Assembly (NCBI GenBank): GCA_963799395.1
Contig: CAWCWZ010000060.1
Span: forward strand, 27,326-91,325
From: Bog-752 sp963799395
Lineage (GTDB): Bacteria; Actinomycetota; Thermoleophilia; UBA2241
DNA length: 64,000 nt
Reading direction: 5' to 3'
The notes below the pieces were generated by a model, which ran no database searches, was not told the DNA's origin, and saw nothing but the letters and a program-made list of their open reading frames with translations. Each line of letters starts with the position of its first letter. Within the stretch, counting starts at the first letter, position 1. The translations under genes and the position numbers were made by a program. This document shows, piece after piece, positions 27,129-35,251 of this stretch.

Positions 27129-27171
27129 GGGGCGGCGGCGCCTGTCTCCATAGTGTGGGCGCCGCCGCCCC
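27129..27171 (-). terminator. Hairpin after formate-THF ligase
   Basis: A 14-bp perfect GC stem (27129-27142 with 27158-27171) and a 15-base loop, located between the fhs stop and fchA. It could end or attenuate fhs transcription. No U-tract is evident. Confidence 0.5.
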
Positions 27172-27202
27172 GGGTCGTTACGGCCTGGCTGTCCGGCCTT
27201 CT

Positions 27203-28921
27203 CTAGAACAGGCCCTTGATGCGGCCGGTCTCGGTGTCGATGTCGACGTCGACCGCCGCCGGGCGCTTGGCCAGGCCGGGCATAGTACGCATCTCGCCGA
27301 GCAGCGGGTAGAGGTACCCCGCGCCGGTCGCCGGGCGGATGTCGCGGATCGGCACGCGGAAGCCGCGCGGCCGGCCCTTGAGCGCCGGGTCGTGCGACAG
27401 CGAGAGGTGCGTCTTGGCCATGCAAAGCGGCAGCTTGTCGAGGCCCTGCTCGGTGAAGAGCTTGATCTTGGCCTCGGCCTCGGGCAGGTAGTCGACCCCG
27501 TCGGCGCCGTAGACCCTCGTGGCGATGGTCTCGATCTTCTCTTTGATCGAGGCGTCGAGCGAGTAGAGGAACTCGAACTTGCCGCCCTTGTCGGCGGCCG
27601 CCTTGACGACCGCGGCCGCCTCCTGGCCACCGTCGCCGCCCAGCGCGTGGACGTTGATCGGCACGGCGTCTTCGGCGCCGGCCGCCACGGCCGCCTTGCG
27701 CACGATCTCGATCTCGCCGGGGCGGTCGAAGGCGAAGCGGTTGATGGTCACCACGACGGGCACGCCGAAGAGCTTCATGTTCTCGATCTGCTTGGCGAGG
27801 TTCTCGCAGCCCTTCTCGAGGGCGGCGTTGTTCTCGGCCTTGAGCAGCTCGGCATCGACCGGCAGGCCGCCGTGCATCTTGAGGGCGCGCATGGTGCAGG
27901 TGATGACCACCGCGCTCGGCGCGAAGCCGCCGTAGCGGCAGATGATGTCCATGAACTTCTCGGCGCCCAGGTCGGCGGCGAAGCCGCTCTCGGTGACGAG
28001 GTAGTCGGCCAGCTTCATGGCGACCTGGTCGGCGATGATCGAGTTGTTGCCCTGGGCGATGTTGGCGAAGGGCCCCGCGTGGATGAGCGCCGCATTGCCC
28101 TCGAGCGTCTGCACGAGGTTCGGCTTGATGGCGTCCTTGAGAAGCACGGCCATCGCGCCACCCGCCCCGATGTCGTCGGCGGTCAGCGGCTTGCCCTCGG
28201 TGCTATAGCCGAACGTGACGCGGCCGAGACGCTCACGCAGGTCCTTGAGCGAGGTGGCGAGGCCGAGGATGGCCATGACCTCGGAGGCGACCGTGATGTC
28301 GTAGCCGGTCTGGCGCGGGATGCCGTTCAGGCGGCCACCGAGGCCGTTGACGATCTCGCGCATGGCGCGGTCGTTCAGGTCGACGACACGGCGCCAGGAG
28401 ATGGTGAGCGGATCGATGTCGAGCTCGTTGCCGTGCATGAGGTGGCTGTCGACCATGGCGGCCAGCAGGTTGTTGGCCGCGCCGACGGCGTGGATGTCGC
28501 CGGTGAAGTGGAGGTTGATGTCCTCCATCGGCACGACCTGCGAGTAGCCGCCGCCGGCCGCGCCGCCCTTGATGCCGAAGACCGGGCCGAGGGACGGCTC
28601 GCGGAGGGCGAGCATGGTCTTGATGCCGATCGCGTTCATCGATTCGACGAGGCCGACGGCGGTCACCGTCTTGCCTTCGCCGAGCGGCGTGGGGGTGATC
28701 GCCGTGATGTCGATGATCTTGCCGTCGGGCTTACCGGCGAGACGCTTGAGCAGGGCCATGTAGTCGATCTTGGCCTTGTAGCGCCCGTAGAGCTCGAGCT
28801 CCTCCTCGAGAATGCCCACCTTGGCCGCGATCTCCGTGATCGGCAGCATGGTCGCTGCCTGGGCGATCTCGATGTCCTTGGGGACGGGGGATTTGCGGAC
28901 AGGCTTTGCGGCGGAACTCAA
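27203..28921 (-). CDS. fhs: Formate--tetrahydrofolate ligase
   Basis: Fhs makes 10-formyl-THF from formate, THF and ATP, or runs in reverse to conserve ATP during methyl-group oxidation. The 572-residue protein is complete: ITAITPTPLGEGKTVTAVGL has the ATP-binding P-loop near residues 70-90, followed by REPSLGPVFGIKGGAAGGGYSQVVPMEDINLHFTGD (split: REPSLGPVFGIKGG, then YSQVVPMEDINLHF), ELDIDPLTISWRRVVDLNDR and GFAADLGAEKF. The start is TTG 28921 after a strong AGGAGG. It ends in TAG. Together with FchA and FolD it forms the formyl-to-methylene part of the Wood-Ljungdahl methyl branch, which could run in either direction. Confidence 0.96.
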   Translation of the reverse strand: MSSAAKPVRKSPVPKDIEIAQAATMLPITEIAAKVGILEEELELYGRYKAKIDYMALLKRLAGKPDGKIIDITAITPTPLGEGKTVTAVGLVESMNAIGIKTMLALREPSLGPVFGIKGGAAGGGYSQVVPMEDINLHFTGDIHAVGAANNLLAAMVDSHLMHGNELDIDPLTISWRRVVDLNDRAMREIVNGLGGRLNGIPRQTGYDITVASEVMAILGLATSLKDLRERLGRVTFGYSTEGKPLTADDIGAGGAMAVLLKDAIKPNLVQTLEGNAALIHAGPFANIAQGNNSIIADQVAMKLADYLVTESGFAADLGAEKFMDIICRYGGFAPSAVVITCTMRALKMHGGLPVDAELLKAENNAALEKGCENLAKQIENMKLFGVPVVVTINRFAFDRPGEIEIVRKAAVAAGAEDAVPINVHALGGDGGQEAAAVVKAAADKGGKFEFLYSLDASIKEKIETIATRVYGADGVDYLPEAEAKIKLFTEQGLDKLPLCMAKTHLSLSHDPALKGRPRGFRVPIRDIRPATGAGYLYPLLGEMRTMPGLAKRPAAVDVDIDTETGRIKGLF

Positions 28922-29033
28922 CGCGCCCTCCTACTGTAGATCCACTGTTCCACGCGTTCAGAATATGAGGCTGGAGGCCCCTGAGCGGAGCCGTCCTATT
29001 GTGACGGATTCTACAAGGTCCGAAATTGGGGGG

Positions 29034-30321
29034 TCAAACCGCCGGACCGGGCGGCTCCTGCACGCCACCGAGGCCCCGGGCGGCGGCCCGTGCTTCGTCG
29101 TAGACGTCCTTCGCCGGCCGCCCGGCGCCGGCCGCCACACGGCGGCAGTCTTCGTACTCCGGCGAGGCGGTGACGAGGCGCTCGCCGAGGAACCCGAGGC
29201 GCACGCGCACCTCCTCGCCTGCGACTGCGACGGTGCCGCGGCGCTCGTCGAGCAGCAGCCGCCGCGACGGGCAGCACGCGCAGGCCGAACGTCGAGGTCT
29301 CGCGAAAGGCGATCTCGGCGAGCGCCGCCCGCGCCGCCGGTCGCGCCAGCACGTGCAGCACGGTCCCCGGCCGGCTCTTCTTCATGGTCGCCGGCGTCGA
29401 CCAGACGTCGAGCGCCCCCGCCGCGAGCAGGCGCTCGGCGGCCTCGGCCAGGAGCTCCGCGGGGAGGTCGTCGATGCTCGTCTCGAGCAGCTCGACGTCG
29501 TCTTCGGACCACGGACCGGCGTCGTGGCCGGGTGAGCGGTCGAGAGGCTCGACGAGCACGGCGCGTAGCACGTTGGGCCGGCCGGAGAGCTCGCGCCGGC
29601 CGGCACCGAGGCCCGAGCCGGCCAAACGTCCGGCCGGCAGAGCGCCGAACTCGTGGACGAGGTGCGAGAGCAGCGCGGCGCCGGTCGGCGTGGTCAGCTC
29701 GCCGGTCTCGGCGCCGGCGCCGGCCGTCGGCAGGCCGCGCAGGAGCTCGATCACGGCGGGGGCCGGCACGGGCAGCTCGCCGTGGGCGGTGTGGACCGTG
29801 CCGCCACCCAGCACCGGCGGCGAGGCGACGACCCGCGCCGGCGCGAGCTCGACGGCGAGCGCCAGCACGCTGATCAGGTCGACGGCGGTGTCGAGACTCG
29901 CGAGCTCGTGCAGGTGCTCGCCCTCGCCGCCGTGCACGGCGCGTTCGGCCGCTGCCATGCGCTCGGCGACGGCGACGACGCCGTCGGCGACGGCGTCGTC
30001 GAGGGCCGAGCGCCGCACCGCGGCGACGAGCTCGGCGAAGGTCTCGAAGCCGGGCCGGTCGTCGACGGTGAAGCGCGCCGCCGACAGGCCGCCGCGCCGA
30101 ACGGTCTCGACGTGCGCGACGGCTGGATCGATGCCGGCCGCCGCGAGCGCCGGCGCGACGACCCGGGCGAGCGGCTCGGCGGGGTCGGCCGCGGCACTGC
30201 CCGCGGCGCCGGCCGTACTCGCGGCGCTGCTCGCGCGCAGCGCGAGCAGCGCCGCGGCCAGCATGTCGCCGCTCACCCCGCTCGCACACTCGAGGTAGAG
30301 CAGCGGTCTGTCTGAGCGCAC
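29034..30321 (-). CDS. larC: LarC-family nickel-pincer cofactor protein (one frameshift)
   Basis: LarC inserts nickel into the pyridinium dithioacid cofactor of lactate racemase and related enzymes, using CTP. Family parts: LLYLECASGVSGDMLAAALL at the start, GEGEHLHELASLDTAVD, GGGTVHTAHGELPVPAPAV, TGELTTPTGAALLSHLV, LLETSIDDLPAELLAEA and ATMKKSRPGTVLHVLARP with FRETSTFGLRV. At a CCC codon near 29270 the frame must move by one base to continue as LLLDERRGTVAVAGEEV, ending at TGA 29034. Lactobacillus larC is read through a programmed frameshift, but the site here is much later, near residue 350. A sequencing error is likelier. The GTG start at 30321 is set by GGAGGT five bases away. No larB or larE is nearby. 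Confidence 0.83.
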
Positions 30322-30406
30322 CTGAGACCTCCGTGGGAACCCATCGTTCGACAGGCCGCATCCTAGCATCGCCGCGGCCCCTGCCGCGCCGACGCCGTTC
30401 GTCAGA

Positions 30407-30412
30407 TACAAT
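30407..30412 (+). promoter_or_regulatory. -10 element of a leaderless glycosyltransferase transcript
   Basis: TACAAT lies only seven bases before the ATG at 30420 and no ribosome binding site is present, so transcription would start at or next to the start codon. This predicts a leaderless mRNA, common in actinobacteria. A -35 box is not clear. Confidence 0.5.
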
Positions 30413-30419
30413 CCCCCCC

Positions 30420-31461
30420 ATGAAGATCGCCCAGATCGCCCCACCCTGGATCACCGTGCCGCCGACCGGCTACGGCGGCACCGAGTGGGTCGTCAAGCAT
30501 GTCTGCGACGGCCTCACCGCCGCCGGTCACGACGTCGTCCTGTTCGCCTCGGGCGACTCCCAGACGCCGGCCGAGCTGCGGGCGTTGTTCGCCGAACCCC
30601 AGACGGCGATGATGGCGCTGCCCTCGGCGATGACCTCCTACGACGTCCGCCACGTGTCGCATGCCGTCGGCCAGATCCAGGCCGACGGCGACTTCGACGT
30701 CGTCCACGACCACTCCGGCTTCTTGCTCGTCGCCCTGCGCCGGTTCCTCGATCTGCCGCCCGTGCTGCACACGGTGCACTGCGCCTTCGACACCCACGCC
30801 TATCCGTTCTACGACCAGTTCCGCGAGGCCGTCGCCTACGCCTCTATCAGCGACTTCCAGCGCACCCTGGGACCGCCCGGCATGGCCTGGGCCGGCACGG
30901 TGCACAACGCCCTGCCGGTCGCCGGCTGGCCGCTCGTCACGGCCAAGGACGACTACCTGCTGGCCTTCGGACGGGTCTGCGAGGACAAGGGGTTCCACCT
31001 GGCCATCGACATCGCCCGGCGCACCGGTCACCGCCTCGTCATGGCCGGCGTCGTGCAGGACTGGTATCGTGACTACTTCGAGCGGCGCATCGTCGCCCGA
31101 GATCGACGGCGACCGGGTCGTCTTCGAAGCCGAGGTCACAGACGAGCGCAAACGCGAGCTGTTCGCCCACGCCAAAGGCTTTCTCTTCCCGATCCTGTGG
31201 CCCGAGCCGTTCGGCCTCGTGATGGTCGAGGCGATGGCCACCGGCACGCCGGTGATCGCGCTGCGCAACGGTTCGGTCGACGAAGTGGTCGACGACGGCG
31301 TGACCGGTTTCGTCTGCGACGACGTCGACCAGATGGTGGCCGCCGTGGCGCGGCTCGACGAGATCGACTCCCACGCCTGTCGCCGCGCGGTCGAGGAACG
31401 CTTCAGCGTGGCCGCGATGACCGCCGGCTACGAGGCGCTCTACACCGGGCTCGTGGGCTAG
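30420..31461 (+). CDS. Family 4 glycosyltransferase (one frameshift)
   Basis: A GT-B fold glycosyltransferase of about 347 residues. The N-terminal domain starts MKIAQIAPPWITVPPTGYGGTEWVV, typical of GT4 enzymes with the GGTE donor/acceptor loop, and contains FDVVHDHSGFLLV. The frame breaks near 31098, just before EIDGDRVVFEAEV. The C-terminal half holds ILWPEPFGLVMVEAMATGTPVIALRNGSVDEVVDDGVTGF, with the E-x7-E sugar-nucleotide motif. Total length is normal, so one indel is the likely cause. Translation probably starts on a leaderless transcript. It is convergent with the trehalose genes and ends in TAG. The sugar donor and acceptor cannot be told from sequence. Confidence 0.8.
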
Positions 31462-31462
31462 G

Positions 31463-31496
31463 GGCGGGCGGGGCGGCTGCCGCCGCCCCGCCCGCC
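31463..31496. terminator. Bidirectional terminator hairpin
   Basis: Arms 31463-31477 and 31482-31496 form a 15-bp perfect GC stem with a four-base loop between the convergent glycosyltransferase and otsA genes. Confidence 0.7.
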
Positions 31497-31508
31497 TCAG
31501 CCGGCCGC

Positions 31509-32999
31509 TCAGCGCGGCGCCGCCTCGAGCGCCCGTTTGCGCTCGATGTCGCGCCATTGCGCGGTCACCCACTTGTCGACGCTGTTGCCCAGGATCACGT
31601 CGCGGATGACGCCGGCTCGAAGCGCCTTCTCGGCCCCGGGCATGGTCAGCGCCCGGTAGATGGCGTCGGCCTGCTCTTCGATGTCGAACGGGTTGACCGA
31701 CACCGCGAGTGGGCCGATCTCCTCGAAGGCGCCGGTGTTCTCGGAGAGGATCAGCACGCCGTCGCGGATGTTGACGAGTGCGCCTTCCTTGGCGACCAGG
31801 TTCATGCCGTCGAAGATCGCGTTGACCATGAGCGCGTCGTAGTGCCGGTAGGCCGCCAGCGTGGCCGGGAAGTTGTCCTCGAGACGCACGTCGATCGGCA
31901 TCCAGTCGGTGTTGCCGTGGCGCGTGTTGATCTCGGCCACGAGGTGCATCACGCGCTCGCGGTAGGCGACGTACTCCTCGACGTCCTCGCGCGAGGGCTG
32001 CAGGCGGGCCAGAAAGGTGATGCGGCCCTTGAACTCGGGGTGCAGCTCGAGGAAGCGGTCGAAGGCGAGAAAGCCGCGCAGGATGTTCTTCGACAGGTCG
32101 AGCCGGTCGACCCGCACCAGGAGATACTCGCGGCGGCGCTCGAGCAGCTCGCGCTCGGCCTGCGCCACGCGCGCCGAGCCCACCGCATGAGCGAGCACGT
32201 CGGGGTCGATCGAGACGGGATAGGCGCGCACCCACACGGTGCGGCCGCCGAACCGTACCGCCTTCTCGTGGGAGTCGATGGCGGCGTCGAGCACGTCGAC
32301 GCAGCCCTGCAGGAAGTTGTCGACGTAGTGCTGCGTGTGAAAGGCGACGACGTCGTTGGCGAGCAGACTGCGGAAGATCTGCTCGCGGATCTCGCGGGGC
32401 AGGACCCTCCAGGAGTCGGACTGGGGCCAGGGGATGTGCACGAACTGCTGCAGGAACGCCCGCGGCGCGCCGGCCCGCACGACAGGGGAGACGGCGTACA
32501 GGTGGTAGTCGTGGACGATCACGACGCGGCCGCGGCCGTCGTCGCCCAGCTCGTCGAGGATGGCTTCGCCGAACAGCCTGTTGACCGGCAGGTAGCCCTT
32601 GCTCCAGGCGTCGAGCTCGTTCTGGCGGATGTCGGGATGGCGGGCGAGGTCCCAGAGGTAGTGCTGGATGAACCAGAGGATGGGGTTGGCCGCGATGTTG
32701 TAGTAGCGGTGGTAGGCCTCGCGCTCGGGCGCCACGTAGCGCACCTGGTAGGTCTCGCCGTCCAGGTCGACGCGCAGCGACTGAGCGGCGGCGGCGAGCT
32801 TCTCTTCTTCGTCGCTCGCCGCCGCCGCGATCCAGACGCCGGGATGGCGCCGCAGCATGGCGCCGACCACGGTTACGAGGCCGCCGGCGCCGCGCGTGAC
32901 CACCGGCTCTCCCGACGGGTCGCTGTGGAACGATACCGGGCCGCGGTTGGCCGCGACGATCAGGTCGGGGCGTTCGGGCGCCGCCTCTGCCCTGTTCAC
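31509..32999 (-). CDS. otsA: Alpha,alpha-trehalose-phosphate synthase (GT20)
   Basis: OtsA joins UDP- or ADP/GDP-glucose to glucose 6-phosphate to give trehalose 6-phosphate. The 496-residue protein shows LIVAANRGPVSFH and RGAGGLVTVVGAML at the N-terminus, VIVHDYHLYAV, QFVHIPWPQSDSWRVLP, VRAYPVSIDPD, LLVRVDRLDLSKNILRGFLAF, and DGMNLVAKEGALVNIRDGVLILSENTGA in the donor site. All are family features. I choose GTG 32999, preceded by GGGGGAGG. No trehalose-phosphate phosphatase (otsB) is next to it. The close relative glucosylglycerol-phosphate synthase is an alternative reading. It follows the TreT-type gene by 59 bp. Confidence 0.88.
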   Translation of the reverse strand: MNRAEAAPERPDLIVAANRGPVSFHSDPSGEPVVTRGAGGLVTVVGAMLRRHPGVWIAAAASDEEEKLAAAAQSLRVDLDGETYQVRYVAPEREAYHRYYNIAANPILWFIQHYLWDLARHPDIRQNELDAWSKGYLPVNRLFGEAILDELGDDGRGRVVIVHDYHLYAVSPVVRAGAPRAFLQQFVHIPWPQSDSWRVLPREIREQIFRSLLANDVVAFHTQHYVDNFLQGCVDVLDAAIDSHEKAVRFGGRTVWVRAYPVSIDPDVLAHAVGSARVAQAERELLERRREYLLVRVDRLDLSKNILRGFLAFDRFLELHPEFKGRITFLARLQPSREDVEEYVAYRERVMHLVAEINTRHGNTDWMPIDVRLEDNFPATLAAYRHYDALMVNAIFDGMNLVAKEGALVNIRDGVLILSENTGAFEEIGPLAVSVNPFDIEEQADAIYRALTMPGAEKALRAGVIRDVILGNSVDKWVTAQWRDIERKRALEAAPR

Positions 33000-33058
33000 A
33001 ACCCTCCCCCTTTCCCGGCCTCGAGCCGGCGCCGCCTGGACTGAAGCGAAGCGCGCCG

Positions 33059-34342
33059 CTACGCGCCGTCGGCCCGCAGCTCGTTGAAGATGCGCAGGTA
33101 GTCGCGCAGCAAGCGTGGCGTCAAGAAGCGTTCGCGCACGTGCTCCTTGCCCTTGCGCGCCATCGCCTGCGCCCGTTCCGGGCGATCGAGGACCTCGAGG
33201 CAGCGCTCGGCGCAGGCCGCGCTTGAATCTACGAGAAAGCCGGTGACGCCGTCCTCGATCTGGAGGGGGATCCCCCCCACCGCCCCGCCGATCACCGGCC
33301 GCGCCTTCCAGAGTCCCTCGCTCACGGTCAGCCCGAAGCCCTCGCGGGTCGACTTCTGCAACACGACGGCGGCGTGCGACTGAAAGGCGTTGACCTCGAC
33401 GCTGCCGATGTTGTCGAGGTTGGAGAGCACGTAGACGTCGGGGTCGCCGGCGACGTAGGCGTGGAGCCTCTCGAGGTAGTCCCAGCCCTCGGGGTCGTCG
33501 GAGGCCATCGAGCCGATCAGCGCGAGCTGCACGTCGGGCCAGCGCTCCTTGACCTGCCGGTAGGCGTCGACCACGCCCAGCGGGTCCTTCCAGGGGTCGA
33601 AGCGCGAGACCTGCAGCAGCAGCGGGCGATCCACGTCGATGCCGAACTGGCGCACGATGTAGTGGGCGTCGTCGGGCACCAGCGTCATGTTCTTGGGCGC
33701 CAGCGGGTCGATGGCCGGCGGCACCACCTCGAGGGGAACGCCGAGGCCGTCGGGCGCGTAGGCGGCCATCGTGTAGATCGCCCGGTCGTAGCGGCGGATG
33801 AAGGGCAACAGATAGTCGTAGAGGGCCGCGTCGGGCGTCGAGGTGTCGATGTGGCAGCGCCAGATCCAGCGTGTCTCGTCGTCGCCGCCGACCGCCGCCC
33901 AGGCTCGCAGCGCGCACGGCTGGGGATCGTGGACCACGACGAAGTCGTAGTGACGCGCGAGCTGCTCGGCGTTGCGGCGATTGACCTCCTCGTAGAGCGC
34001 GCGGACCTCGTCGGAGAGCTCGACGGCCGCGCCCTGCAGGCCGTTGTGGAAGCTCTTCGTGACGTTGAAGAACTCGCTGTCGGCCGTCATGACCTGCCAC
34101 TCGGCCTGCAGGCCGACATCGTTCATCAGCGGCAGCAGCGTGTAGAGGATCTCGGCGACCCCGCCGCCGAACGAGGTCGCGTTGACGTGCAGGACGCGCT
34201 TGCCCTGAAGCGGCGCCGCGAGCTCCTTGATCTCGGCGAGAAGGTCTTTGAGGATGATGCTCTGGTAGTCGGCCAGGAACTTGCGGCCTGCGTTGACGTC
34301 GCGCACGTGCGCCTCCGGTTCGACGGCACCGTAGTACATCAC
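33059..34342 (-). CDS. treT: Trehalose synthase-type GT4 glycosyltransferase (TreT-like)
   Basis: A 427-residue GT-B protein matching the TreT family, which forms trehalose directly from NDP-glucose and glucose. The N-terminal half has GKRVLHVNATSFGGGVAEILYTLLPLMNDVG, VHDPQPCALRAW and WRCHIDTSTP, typical of this group. The C-terminal half has DPLAPKNMTL, LLQVSRFDPWKDPLGVVDAYRQVK and QKSTREGFGLTVSEGLWKARPVIGG with the E-x7-E motif. The start is GTG 34342, or ATG three bases later. It is first in a two-gene unit with otsA and ends in TAG. Having both TreT and OtsA points to trehalose as compatible solute or storage sugar. Confidence 0.85.
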   Translation of the reverse strand: MMYYGAVEPEAHVRDVNAGRKFLADYQSIILKDLLAEIKELAAPLQGKRVLHVNATSFGGGVAEILYTLLPLMNDVGLQAEWQVMTADSEFFNVTKSFHNGLQGAAVELSDEVRALYEEVNRRNAEQLARHYDFVVVHDPQPCALRAWAAVGGDDETRWIWRCHIDTSTPDAALYDYLLPFIRRYDRAIYTMAAYAPDGLGVPLEVVPPAIDPLAPKNMTLVPDDAHYIVRQFGIDVDRPLLLQVSRFDPWKDPLGVVDAYRQVKERWPDVQLALIGSMASDDPEGWDYLERLHAYVAGDPDVYVLSNLDNIGSVEVNAFQSHAAVVLQKSTREGFGLTVSEGLWKARPVIGGAVGGIPLQIEDGVTGFLVDSSAACAERCLEVLDRPERAQAMARKGKEHVRERFLTPRLLRDYLRIFNELRADGA

Positions 34343-34500
34343 ATCGAGGGCGCCGACGTCAGTCGCGATCGCGGCGCCCAGGCTCGGGGCACCCCTTGTG
34401 TTCCCACCGCGACCGCCGCGCGCACCTCGCCCGCGTTGCCCACGCTCGCGCAGCGCGCCGGACCCGCGCGGCCGAGGAGATGGCCGTCGAGAAGAGGACC

Positions 34501-35076
34501 CTAGTGGATGCCACGCAAGGGCGGCAGGGGGTCGTTCGGACGCTCGCCCAGGCCGAGCCGCCGCAGGCGCAGGCTCATGGCCTGGACGCTGACGTCGAAC
34601 CGGTCGGCCAGGCGGCGAGCGTCGGCGCCGTCGTCGAGCACCGCCTGGCGGACGAGCTGCACGGGCATGAGGAGCTCGGCGGCGAACTGGTCGGCCTCGC
34701 GCTCGAAGCGCGCCGTCGCCCGGTTGGTCGCACCGCCGCGCTCGGTCACGGCGCGATCCTGGTGGAGCAGGAAGTGGCCGATCTCATGGGCGATCGTGAA
34801 CCGCAGACGGCGCTCGCCGGACGAGCCGCGCAGCTCGATGGCGTGACCGTCGCCCAGGGGCACGAGCGCCGCCTCGGAGCCGAACGGCTCGCGACGCCGC
34901 TCGACGAGCGAGAGGTTGAGAAAGCTCACGACGTCGCGCAGCGAGATCGGCGCACGCGTGGCGCCGGCGGCCTTGAGCAGCCGCTCCGCCTCGTGCCGGA
35001 TGACTTCGGTCGATCGCTGCAACGGCAGGACCTCGGACGCGGGGACTGGGGGTCTCGAATGGGTGGCGCCCTTCAA
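34501..35076 (-). CDS. ImmA/IrrE-family metallo-endopeptidase
   Basis: A 191-residue protein with the IrrE/ImmA peptidase domain. Zinc motif HEIGHFLLH sits near residues 96-104 (H-E-x2-H), with a downstream acid in READQFAAELLMP, the usual third ligand region. LRFTIAHEIGH and FAAELLMPVQLVRQA are typical of the family. A C-terminal segment, ADRFDVSVQAMSLRLRRLGL, resembles a small helix-turn-helix. Such proteins cleave repressors, as in phage-type switches or IrrE-like stress control, usually encoded beside their target; no repressor gene is adjacent here. The start is uncertain; TTG 35076 is the furthest upstream and has no clear binding site. It ends in TAG. Confidence 0.8.
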   Translation of the reverse strand: MKGATHSRPPVPASEVLPLQRSTEVIRHEAERLLKAAGATRAPISLRDVVSFLNLSLVERRREPFGSEAALVPLGDGHAIELRGSSGERRLRFTIAHEIGHFLLHQDRAVTERGGATNRATARFEREADQFAAELLMPVQLVRQAVLDDGADARRLADRFDVSVQAMSLRLRRLGLGERPNDPLPPLRGIH

Positions 35077-35178
35077 CTCATGGTAGCAGCGCCCCGGACC
35101 GCCGCAAGGCCTTCGTCGCCGTTGACCGTTGCCGCTGCTGCCAACGGTCCTGCGGCGCCGGCGGACGCGGGAAGCGGC

Positions 35179-35223
35179 AAGAGACGGCGGCGGCGAACCT
35201 GCGGTTCGCCGCCGCCGTCTCTT
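35179..35223. repeat. 21-bp perfect palindrome in a divergent promoter region
   Basis: Arms 35179-35199 and 35203-35223 are perfectly complementary (21 bp) with a three-base loop. The element lies between the divergent ImmA-like and M23 peptidase genes, 10 bases before a TATACT box at 35234-35239 that would serve the M23 gene. It is not at the end of any gene I can see. It could be an operator, a processing site or a leftover terminator. Confidence 0.7.
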
Positions 35224-35251
35224 ATCTCGATGCTATACTCACGCGCAGGCC

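Noticed and set aside
30333..33044. A 903-codon plus-strand frame
   Set aside because: Only the part from 30420 to the frameshift near 31098 is real glycosyltransferase; the rest is antisense to otsA.
34501..35076. Prophage or integrative element around the ImmA-like gene
   Set aside because: No integrase, repressor, attachment repeats or phage genes are nearby; the flanks are chromosomal metabolism genes.
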